Source of the DNA: Halobacteriovorax sp.
GTDB lineage: Bacteria; Bdellovibrionota; Bacteriovoracia; Bacteriovoracales; Bacteriovoracaceae
NCBI GenBank assembly: GCA_002686115.1
Contig: NZAF01000107.1
Span: forward strand, 1-6,586
Direction: 5' to 3'
Length of the DNA: 6,586 nt
Shown here one piece after another: positions 1-5,229 of this stretch. Within the stretch, counting starts at the first letter, position 1. Every line of letters starts with the position of its first letter. Under the pieces are notes generated by a model that saw only the letters and a program-made list of their open reading frames with translations, did no database searches and was not told where the DNA came from. Made by a program: the position numbers and the translations under genes.

Positions 1-1025
1 AGAAAGTGCTTTCCTGGATAGTGTTTTCTAGTTGTAACTTTTTTGAAATGAATCTTCTTATCGATGATGAGGTCTTCTTTTATCAATGTATCTTTGAGTC
101 TAAAGACAATAGGGGAGTAGCCTTTAAGCTTTTTGAAATGAATGATATAGTCTACAAGTATGGGATGAGCCTTAGTTTCATTACTTTTGATATGAAGACT
201 CAAGTTTAAATAATCTCCCTCTTTTATTTTTTTAGGAGTTAATGAAGATGCTTTTATTTTAATATTTAAGTCTTTTTTATAACCATGTACCTTTAATACT
301 TCGGGATGACCTTTTTTAAGAAGTGTTCTTGAGGCGTGACGAATAAGCTTTTGCATATTCTTTTCTTTTGATTCCCTATTCCATCTCTTAATCGTCTTTA
401 AAAATAATTTTTCATCTATTCTAGATATGTCATTCATGTGATTGGCAACGCTCTTTCTCACGTATTCAGATTCATCATTTTTTAGAAGCTCTAAAATTTC
501 GACACCTTTTTCAAGATTATTTATGACAAAATGTGATTTTATCCCCCAAGGAAGGTTAGGTCTGATACCTTCACTGCAAAGTCTTCTAACATGATGACTC
601 TTATCCATTGCCCAGTTTTTAAGTACTTGATAGATATCGTCTTGATACCTCTCAAGAAAAGGACGAATACAAAACTCACTAGTGAAGTATTTTGTGAGCT
701 CTTTCATTGCTCTTAATGAAGTTTTTAAGTCATCAAGTCCTTCATCTTCAATATATTGAGCAAGAGGCCAAATAAGAAAATTATTGATTTTCTCTTCCCC
801 AACTGACTTTTTAATAATTTGAATATTCTTCTTATAAGGGCCTGGAAGATTGACTTTCATAGCATGAGAAATGTGTCTAACTCTATCTTTTAATTCTAAT
901 TGCTTAAGCCCCGTAGAAGCATCTTTTATAAATGATTTCTTGTTAAACTCATGCGAGGATTTTTCAAGAAAGAACGCGATTTGACTCACGGCTTCTTTGT
1001 TGAAAATATTTTTAAACGGCTCCAT
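1..1025 (-). CDS. alkC: AlkC-type DNA alkylation repair glycosylase, C-terminus cut by window edge
   Basis: This is a long minus-strand open frame: 341 complete codons with no stop before the left edge. The start is ATG at 1025-1023, with AAGGAAG just upstream and an in-frame TGA a few codons before it. Known for the family: AlkC excises small cationic lesions, mainly 3-methyladenine, through HEAT-like repeats and without base flipping, to start base excision repair in the cytoplasm. Seen here: FTSEFCIRPFL (residues 114-124), LCSEGIRPNLPW (149-160), SEYVRKSVANHMND (186-199) and RHASRTLLKKGHPE (229-242), all typical of AlkC. Glu117, Trp160 and Asp199 are the likely active-site residues; this assignment is from memory of the characterised enzyme. 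From about residue 255 a beta-rich segment ending in TTRKHYPG matches the immunoglobulin-like domain of the Ig-bearing AlkC subtype. About 20-30 residues are probably missing. The gene is divergent from the one at 1122. Confidence 0.88.
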   Translation of the reverse strand, partial: MEPFKNIFNKEAVSQIAFFLEKSSHEFNKKSFIKDASTGLKQLELKDRVRHISHAMKVNLPGPYKKNIQIIKKSVGEEKINNFLIWPLAQYIEDEGLDDLKTSLRAMKELTKYFTSEFCIRPFLERYQDDIYQVLKNWAMDKSHHVRRLCSEGIRPNLPWGIKSHFVINNLEKGVEILELLKNDESEYVRKSVANHMNDISRIDEKLFLKTIKRWNRESKEKNMQKLIRHASRTLLKKGHPEVLKVHGYKKDLNIKIKASSLTPKKIKEGDYLNLSLHIKSNETKAHPILVDYIIHFKKLKGYSPIVFRLKDTLIKEDLIIDKKIHFKKVTTRKHYPGKHF

Positions 1026-1045
1026 GTCGCTTCCTTTGAGTTTAG

Positions 1046-1072
1046 TTCACAAATCTTGTCACTTAGTATAAT
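1046..1072 (+). promoter_or_regulatory. Possible promoter for the gene at 1122
   Basis: A perfect TATAAT lies at 1067-1072, about 50 bases before the ATG at 1122. The best -35 match, TTCACA (1046-1051, 5 of 6), leaves a spacer of only 15 bases, shorter than ideal, so the -10 is better supported than the -35. The start of transcription would be near 1079. The -10 shares bases with the alkC -10 on the other strand. Confidence 0.4.
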
Positions 1073-1093
1073 CTAGCATTGTTTCACTGGCTA
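1065..1093 (-). promoter_or_regulatory. Probable sigma-70-type promoter of alkC
   Basis: On the minus strand TAGCCA (1093-1088, 4 of 6 to TTGACA) is followed after 17 bases by TATACT (1070-1065, 5 of 6 to TATAAT). Transcription would start near 1058 and leave a leader of about 33 bases that contains the AAGGAAG ribosome binding site. Its -10 box overlaps the plus-strand TATAAT at 1067-1072. Found by eye, with no experimental support. Confidence 0.5.
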
Positions 1094-1121
1094 ATAATGA
1101 GTTAAGTTTTTTGGAGTCTTT

Positions 1122-1583
1122 ATGAAGTCTATTATAATAAGTTTACTCTTGGTTTTTAGCTCTTTTGCAAAAGAAGCTGTAACAGAGAAAGAGAAGAAGC
1201 AAATGATTGAACTTCTCTCTCAAAATGAAATGTTATTTGAAAATTATTTTAGCTATAATCCTGAAGCGATAGATAAAGAAGCAAAAGAGTTATTAAAAAA
1301 ATTTTCTGCAATTGAATCTAAAAAATTTAAAGCAGATATTGATCGAGGAAAAAAGTACTTAGAAAAGATTTCTAAGTCAGCATCTAGAGAAGATAATAAT
1401 AAAAATTATCACCTTACAAATTCTTTTCTTATTAAACTTATGAATAAGTACGACTTTGGTCCAAAATACCAAGCTTATTATTGTCCAATGGTTAGAAAAA
1501 AGTGGATTCAAAATGTCGAAGTTAAATCAAGAGTACATAATCCATATGATCCCTCAATGCCTCATTGTGGTGGTAGATTATAG
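1122..1583 (+). CDS. Small secreted protein with DUF3347-like C-terminal Cys/Met motif
   Basis: A 153-residue protein. The ATG is preceded by GGAG at a spacing of 5 bases. Residues 1-16 form a signal peptide: Lys at position 2, a hydrophobic stretch IIISLLLVF, then SFA before a predicted signal peptidase I cut ahead of KEA. There is no lipobox Cys, so the mature protein should be free in the periplasm or outside the cell. The middle (about 20-110) is rich in Lys and Glu and probably helical. The C-terminus carries CPM (121-123), a Trp at 128, NPY (140-142), Met146 and CGG (149-151). The order CPM...W...NPY...M..CG is how I remember the end of DUF3347 proteins and related metal-efflux proteins, where Cys and Met could bind copper or another soft metal. 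Metal binding is inferred; an alternative is a Cys121-Cys149 disulfide. No metal-resistance gene is adjacent. The function is unproven. Confidence 0.72.
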   Translation: MKSIIISLLLVFSSFAKEAVTEKEKKQMIELLSQNEMLFENYFSYNPEAIDKEAKELLKKFSAIESKKFKADIDRGKKYLEKISKSASREDNNKNYHLTNSFLIKLMNKYDFGPKYQAYYCPMVRKKWIQNVEVKSRVHNPYDPSMPHCGGRL

Positions 1584-1713
1584 AGATATCAAGTAGATAC
1601 TTTGAACGAGTAAAGCTTACCTCAATTTAATATATATCTTGATTATCATCCATACTTTCTACAAAGTTTTATCTTTAAATAGAGTTAATCATCCATAGTG
1701 TTGGAGGTACTCT

Positions 1714-2253
1714 ATGTCTCAATTTAAAGATTTTTATTTAAATAAAACTCCAAATCCTCTTGGTCTGTATCTCAAAGATATGTGGAATTTTACTGATTGG
1801 GAATTTGATCACACTCATGACTTCATTCAGTGGATGTTTCCTTTAGATATTAAGTCTATGCACTCAGAATTAGCTCCAGTTATTAATATAGATGAGCTCA
1901 GTGAAATGCTCGATGATAAACAAGTGATTAATAATCTTTTAAGATCACTTTACTTTGCAGAGAACAATTGGGGCTTTGATGTAAGACATAAGAGAATTGA
2001 TCGCTTGAGACCTTTATCTTTTCGCTTATTTCATGAACAAAATTGGCCAGTGATAAATCACCATAACTACATTCGAATTTCTCGAGTGCTTTACTGCTTA
2101 AAATTATTTCATCAAAATCGAGAGGCTCAAGAATTAATGAATTATCTAGAGAATAATTTATATAGTATCTATGAAAATGTAGTGGGTAGAGAGACTCTTG
2201 ACTCTTGGAGATTGGCATATGATCAGGAGTCGTTACTAGCTAACGCCTCATAA
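1714..2253 (+). CDS. OGFr-like conserved-region protein (bacterial, function unknown)
   Basis: A 179-residue protein with no signal peptide or membrane segment, so probably cytoplasmic. The ATG follows a strong GGAGG at a 6-base spacing. The N-terminal half has the signature of the opioid growth factor receptor conserved region, which also occurs as stand-alone bacterial proteins: MWNFTDWEFDHTHDFIQWMFPL (residues 23-44), with the core HDFIQWMFP, then INIDELSEML (58-67). The C-terminal half has NHHNYIRISRVLYCLKLF (115-132), matching the usual N-H-N-Y-x-R-I-x-R stretch near the end of bacterial members. Length is normal for a bacterial single-domain form. The biochemical role of bacterial members is not known to me, and the eukaryotic receptor name should not be read as a function. 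An antisense open frame inside it (1928-2218) has no recognisable motif and is left out. Confidence 0.78.
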   Translation: MSQFKDFYLNKTPNPLGLYLKDMWNFTDWEFDHTHDFIQWMFPLDIKSMHSELAPVINIDELSEMLDDKQVINNLLRSLYFAENNWGFDVRHKRIDRLRPLSFRLFHEQNWPVINHHNYIRISRVLYCLKLFHQNREAQELMNYLENNLYSIYENVVGRETLDSWRLAYDQESLLANAS

Positions 2254-2300
2254 TTGATAACTGTAAATCATTGAATATACGATTTCTTCATAACTCTAAA

Positions 2301-2333
2301 CTATGAATTTCTTTCATAGAAGTTTCATGAAAC
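2301..2333. promoter_or_regulatory. Two adjacent inverted repeats, possible operator for the gene at 2371
   Basis: The first repeat, 2301-2319, has 7-base arms CTATGAA and TTCATAG around a 5-base spacer. Two bases later comes a perfect 12-base palindrome, GTTTCATGAAAC (2322-2333). Both share the core TTCAT/ATGAA. They end about 10 bases before the possible extended -10 at 2343-2351, so a dimeric regulator bound here could control that promoter. No run of T follows, so neither looks like a terminator. Operator function is inferred. Confidence 0.4.
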
Positions 2334-2342
2334 TGGATCTCT

Positions 2343-2351
2343 TGGTATACG
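2343..2351 (+). promoter_or_regulatory. Possible extended -10 for the gene at 2371
   Basis: TGGTATACG fits the extended -10 pattern TGn followed by TATAAT, with 4 of 6 bases in the hexamer. No good -35 is seen at the proper distance, which is typical for extended -10 promoters. Transcription would start near 2358, after the upstream ATG at 2353, which would favour the start at 2371. The call is by eye and modest. Confidence 0.3.
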
Positions 2352-2370
2352 CATGGTGTCAGGAGAAAAA

Positions 2371-3345
2371 ATGAAAGGTTTATGTCAAAAGCTTAGTGCT
2401 ATTTTATTTATAATATTATCTTTTAATACCCAAGCTATTGAAGACGACTTTTGGGGTGATCTTAATGAATCTAAGTATATTGACCCCGTTTTCACTCTCT
2501 ACAAAGGTGGTAATCTTGATCGCTATCAAGAATTCTATGAAAAGACAGTCTCTCAAATAAGAAGAGAGTATGTCTCTGAAGCCACTCAATTAATGGAAGC
2601 CGGAGCCGCAGGTATAGAAGCGATGATAATGATTGAAGCCTTTGATAACCGAGCTTCTGCGAGAAGAGAAGAAGTTTTTAATTATGCTATTGGTGAGACA
2701 ATTGCAAATTATGTTGTCTCTGGTCTAGATGAGCTCTATCAAAGACATCAGACTTATAATGGTAAAAGAATTCTTAGATTTAGTCATAACCGCCCACGCT
2801 ATGAAGCGACTCTTAGGTTTGGCCCTATGATCAGTGGGAGTGGAGTTGTATACGGAATCTTAAATATCACTGATAGAGTTAGTGGTGATAAGTTAAGTGT
2901 TCAGTCTATGGCCCATATTAGCCGTGCTAGAGATCTTGGTAAAGATTTAGCAAAGAGGCTTTTTCACAATGTTCATAGAACAAGATTCCCTCTCACAAAA
3001 CCTATTAATCACGTTGATAAAAAAGTCTTTCATTTGCAGAGACCAATTACTTTCAGTGCTCCGACTTCGTCTCGAGATCAAGCTGACCAGGCAAAAGAAT
3101 ACTGCTCTTATGATGGCATGAGGCTTGCGACAATTAGAGAGATGAATTCATTTTTCAAAAGAGGATATTATGGCGGGGGCCTTGATCAGCTCTCTTATAA
3201 GACGGGCTGGGCAGCTCAAAAGAGCGATTATGATAAAACAGCTATGTATTTAAATGGCCAGCACTTGAGGGGAATTAGAAGTACTAATAGAATGGCACTT
3301 AACTTCGTACTGCACTATATTTGTGTCGAAGAGGTTATTAGGTAA
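2371..3345 (+). CDS. Secreted protein of unknown function with a possible lectin-like/DUF1566-like C-terminal domain
   Basis: A 324-residue protein. The open frame also contains an ATG at 2353, but 2371 is preferred: AGGAG lies 5 bases before it, and the protein then begins with a clean signal peptide, MKGLCQKLSAILFIILSF, ending at TQA (20-22) before IEDDFW. The mature part should act in the periplasm or outside. Residues 45-130 look helical and charged; 130-200 include beta-like stretches (EATLRFGPMISGSGVVYGIL) that I do not recognise. From about 225 the pattern changes: EYCSYDGMRLATIREMNSFF (243-262), GWAAQ (279-283), and YICVE (316-320) at the end. A YC..xG.RL.T..E start and a final Cys-Val strand resemble DUF1566, FGE-sulfatase and C-type-lectin-like folds; Cys245 and Cys318 could form the disulfide. 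Two inverted repeats lie just upstream. No family is confidently assigned and no ligand can be named. Confidence 0.7.
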   Translation: MKGLCQKLSAILFIILSFNTQAIEDDFWGDLNESKYIDPVFTLYKGGNLDRYQEFYEKTVSQIRREYVSEATQLMEAGAAGIEAMIMIEAFDNRASARREEVFNYAIGETIANYVVSGLDELYQRHQTYNGKRILRFSHNRPRYEATLRFGPMISGSGVVYGILNITDRVSGDKLSVQSMAHISRARDLGKDLAKRLFHNVHRTRFPLTKPINHVDKKVFHLQRPITFSAPTSSRDQADQAKEYCSYDGMRLATIREMNSFFKRGYYGGGLDQLSYKTGWAAQKSDYDKTAMYLNGQHLRGIRSTNRMALNFVLHYICVEEVIR

Positions 3346-3380
3346 ATAGTTTATATTGAGTTGGATTGTGTTCAAGTTTC

Positions 3381-3400
3381 AATTGTTTACAATTTTTTTT
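3381..3400 (+). terminator. Possible weak intrinsic terminator after the secreted-protein gene
   Basis: AATTG and CAATT form a 5-base stem around the loop TTTA, and the second arm runs directly into eight Ts (3393-3400). The T run is good, but the stem is short and AT-rich. It lies about 35 bases after the stop at 3345 and before the response regulator gene, a sensible place for a terminator. Confidence 0.4.
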
Positions 3401-3411
3401 AGAGAAATATA

Positions 3412-3430
3412 AAGAATTAAGAATTCTTGA
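3412..3430. promoter_or_regulatory. Tandem repeat and palindrome upstream of the response regulator gene
   Basis: The 7-base unit AAGAATT occurs twice head to tail (3412-3418 and 3419-3425), and the second copy is part of the perfect palindrome AAGAATTCTT (3419-3428). The palindrome's end overlaps the possible -35 TTGACT (3427-3432). OmpR/PhoB-family regulators bind direct repeats, so this could be an autoregulatory site; that is inference, and short AT-rich repeats can arise by chance. Confidence 0.25.
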
Positions 3431-3461
3431 CTTTAAATATCACCCCAATCTTATGTAAAAT
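3427..3461 (+). promoter_or_regulatory. Possible promoter of the response regulator gene
   Basis: TTGACT (3427-3432, 5 of 6 to the -35 consensus) is followed by TATGTAAAAT (3452-3461). The best -10 hexamer, TAAAAT (3456-3461, 5 of 6), is 23 bases from the -35, which is too far, so the two may not belong together. TATGTA (3452-3457) would give a 19-base spacer but is a poor hexamer. If TAAAAT is the -10, it ends seven bases before the ATG at 3469, so transcription would begin at or next to the start codon. Confidence 0.35.
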
Positions 3462-3468
3462 TTAAAAA

Positions 3469-4155
3469 ATGAATAAATACAATATCTTCTACGTTGATGA
3501 CAGCCCTTTAAATCTTGAAGTTTTTCAAGAGGATTTCTCTGATACATATAACGTTCAAACATGTAATTGTTCACGATCTTGTCTTGAAAAAATTATAAAA
3601 GCTAGGCCGGATTTAATTATCCTAGATGTACATATGCCACACATGAGTGGAATGGATCTTCTCCAAAAGATAAGAGAAGAAGACATTATAAAAGACATTC
3701 CTGTTATGCTTTACTCTGTTGATGACTCTGATGAGAACCTTGTAAATGGTCTCTCTCTAGGTCCAGAGGACTTTCTCTTAAGGTCTATGAGCAAGGCCCA
3801 TATCAAAGCAAGAATTGATTCTAGACTTGATTCATTTCAAAAATCACTCAAGGCCTCAAGGTCCTTTATGAATGTAACATTAGAGCTTAATGATTATTCC
3901 GTTAAAGTTGATGACCAAAAAGTATCTCTGACTTTAATAGAATTTAAGATACTCGATTTTCTTTTAAAGAATCATGAAACAAGAGTGATGAAAGAAGAGC
4001 TTATTGAGTCAGTTTGGAATACTGTCAACGTCCAGCCTAGAACATTAAATACGCACTTATCTAATTTAAGATCGAAAATAAAAAATGCTGGATTTCAAAT
4101 AAAGATGAATCGTAATAATCAGATTCTATTGTTACCTCAAAAAGGTGAACACTAG
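3469..4155 (+). CDS. PhoB/OmpR-type response regulator with an atypical receiver domain
   Basis: A 228-residue two-domain cytoplasmic regulator. The receiver (about 1-120) has the acidic pair Asp10-Asp11 in YVDDSPLN, the phosphorylated Asp53 in LILDVHMPHMSG, and Ser83 at the switch Thr/Ser position. The usual Lys-Pro near its end is replaced: GPEDFLLRSM places Arg105-Ser106 where K-P is expected. The C-terminal winged-helix DNA-binding domain (about 136-223) shows LTLIEFKILDFLLKNHETRV (154-173), ELIESVWN (177-184) and the recognition-helix pattern RTLNTHLSNLRSKI (191-204), typical of Trans_reg_C. It should activate or repress genes on phosphorylation by a histidine kinase, but no kinase gene is in the window. 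No Shine-Dalgarno precedes the ATG; a -10-like box ends seven bases before it. A hairpin follows the stop immediately, so it is probably a single-gene unit. Its targets are unknown. Confidence 0.9.
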   Translation: MNKYNIFYVDDSPLNLEVFQEDFSDTYNVQTCNCSRSCLEKIIKARPDLIILDVHMPHMSGMDLLQKIREEDIIKDIPVMLYSVDDSDENLVNGLSLGPEDFLLRSMSKAHIKARIDSRLDSFQKSLKASRSFMNVTLELNDYSVKVDDQKVSLTLIEFKILDFLLKNHETRVMKEELIESVWNTVNVQPRTLNTHLSNLRSKIKNAGFQIKMNRNNQILLLPQKGEH

Positions 4156-4156
4156 T

Positions 4157-4187
4157 GTTTATAGGTGTTTCGCCTCTGTAAACTTTT
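4157..4187 (+). terminator. Probable terminator hairpin after the response regulator gene
   Basis: AGGTG (4163-4167) pairs with CGCCT (4171-4175) around a TTT loop, including one T-G pair. The outer arms GTTTAT (4157-4162) and GTAAAC (4178-4183) extend the stem, with CT bulged out on the 3' side. TTTT (4184-4187) follows. The hairpin begins one base after the TAG at 4153-4155. The T run is short, so termination may be partial. Confidence 0.5.
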
Positions 4188-4217
4188 CAAAAAAGAACAT
4201 AAAATCGCCTAAGTATA

Positions 4218-4223
4218 TATAAT
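4218..4223 (+). promoter_or_regulatory. Perfect -10 box of the metallopeptidase/ATP-grasp operon
   Basis: TATAAT matches the consensus fully and ends seven bases before the ATG at 4231. No purine-rich ribosome binding site lies between. Transcription from this box would start at or within a base or so of the ATG, giving a leaderless mRNA. No convincing -35 is seen; the nearest is AGAACA (4194-4199) at an 18-base spacing, with only 3 of 6 matches. Confidence 0.5.
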
Positions 4224-4230
4224 AATTCTA

Positions 4231-5229
4231 ATGGTAAATTTTAATAGACTAACAATCCTTGATAAACGCTTAAAGGACTTCAAATTGCGTTCGCAGAACC
4301 TTGTTCATAAGGGAGCTTTAGAGCGTCTAAATCTTGAGTTAAAGAGTAAAGGACTTATATTTAAACCTCATACCTGGATCGGGGATGAGTGGTTTTCACC
4401 TGATGGTGTGACAGGTTTTGCTATTCCTTTTTATCTCTTTAATCGTGAGCTACTAGAAATCGAAAAAAATGTTATTGGATATGCAGAAGGTGAAACTCTT
4501 AGTGAGTTTTATCAGTTGATAAGGCATGAGTGTGCGCATGCGATAGATCATGCTTTTTTCTTTAAAGATGATCGTGACTGGATAAATATTTTTGGCAATT
4601 ATAATAAACCATATCCACAAAGCTATACTTTTAAAAAATATTCAAAAAACTTTGTAAGGCATTTACCGGATGGTTATGCCCAGTCTCATCCCGAAGAAGA
4701 TTGGGCCGAAACATTTGCCGTATGGCTAGACCCAAACTCTGATTGGAGAAGTCGTTATAAGAATTGGAGCTGCATTAAAAAATTAAATTATTTAGATTCT
4801 TTAATGGAGAAGTTTCAATTTAAAAGACAAAATATCGTATTAAACAAAGAAATAGATCCTATCCACGAAAATGAAATAACGTTAGCAGAATATCTTTCAA
4901 ATAAGAAAAAGCATTATAAGCTTAAGAAGAAACCATCGGTGAAACATTTAGAGCATGTAGCACATAAGAATCATAACGGAGAAGAGCTTTATGACCTTCT
5001 AAGATGTTATGAATCGCAATTAGCAAAGAAGCTCTCAAAGGAGCTTAATACCACTCAATATCAACTTAAAAGTATTTTAAGTGATCTCAAAAAACTAGCA
5101 AGACAAGAAAACTTAAAAGTAAATAAGAGGATGACGGCCAGGAAAAGTACATCTAAAATATTAGAAGAATGTACATTTATTCATTATCAAAAGATGATGA
5201 AAGCAAAGAGTCATCGAGTTATTATGTGA
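4231..5229 (+). CDS. Putative HEXXH zinc metallopeptidase, partner of the ATP-grasp gene
   Basis: A 332-residue protein with no signal peptide, so probably cytoplasmic. The catalytic motif is RHECAHAIDH (residues 98-107): His99 and His103 would bind zinc and Glu100 would activate water. SHPEEDWAETFAVWL (152-166) supplies the likely third ligand, with Asp157 or Glu160 as candidates, followed by DPNSDWRSRY (167-176). The pair HEXXH plus HPxEDWAETFA marks the putative zinc-binding metallopeptidase family I know as Peptidase_Mx; the substrate of that family is not known to me. Residues about 205-332 are very basic and helical, with KKKHYKLKKK at 225-234, and appear to be part of the family rather than an addition. 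The start has no ribosome binding site, but a perfect TATAAT lies seven bases before it. Its stop overlaps the GTG start of the ATP-grasp gene, so both are probably made together. Confidence 0.82.
   Translation: MVNFNRLTILDKRLKDFKLRSQNLVHKGALERLNLELKSKGLIFKPHTWIGDEWFSPDGVTGFAIPFYLFNRELLEIEKNVIGYAEGETLSEFYQLIRHECAHAIDHAFFFKDDRDWINIFGNYNKPYPQSYTFKKYSKNFVRHLPDGYAQSHPEEDWAETFAVWLDPNSDWRSRYKNWSCIKKLNYLDSLMEKFQFKRQNIVLNKEIDPIHENEITLAEYLSNKKKHYKLKKKPSVKHLEHVAHKNHNGEELYDLLRCYESQLAKKLSKELNTTQYQLKSILSDLKKLARQENLKVNKRMTARKSTSKILEECTFIHYQKMMKAKSHRVIM

Noticed and set aside
6..209. Plus-strand open frame of 67 codons
   Set aside because: It lies wholly antisense to the Ig-like part of alkC, has no ribosome binding site and no recognisable motif.
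1585..1647. Interrupted inverted repeat GATATCAAG ... CTTGATTATC after the gene at 1122
   Set aside because: The arms are AT-rich, one has a bulge, the loop is 44 bases and no T run follows, so neither a terminator nor a structured RNA is supported.
1928..2218. Minus-strand open frame of 96 codons
   Set aside because: It is antisense to the conserved OGFr-like gene, with no family resemblance and no start signal.
2353..2370. Start of the secreted protein at ATG 2353
   Set aside because: It would bury the AGGAG ribosome binding site inside the coding region and add six residues before an otherwise normal signal peptide.
5169..5225. N-terminal extension of the ATP-grasp protein from ATG at 5169
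   Set aside because: The added residues (MYIYSLSKDD...) are low-quality sequence inside the metallopeptidase frame; family homology begins at the GTG at 5226.
4843..5229. Very basic C-terminal third of the metallopeptidase as a fused DNA- or RNA-binding domain
   Set aside because: It looks colinear with the C-terminal region I remember in this family, and its high Lys content fits the AT-rich codon use, so a separate domain is not supported.
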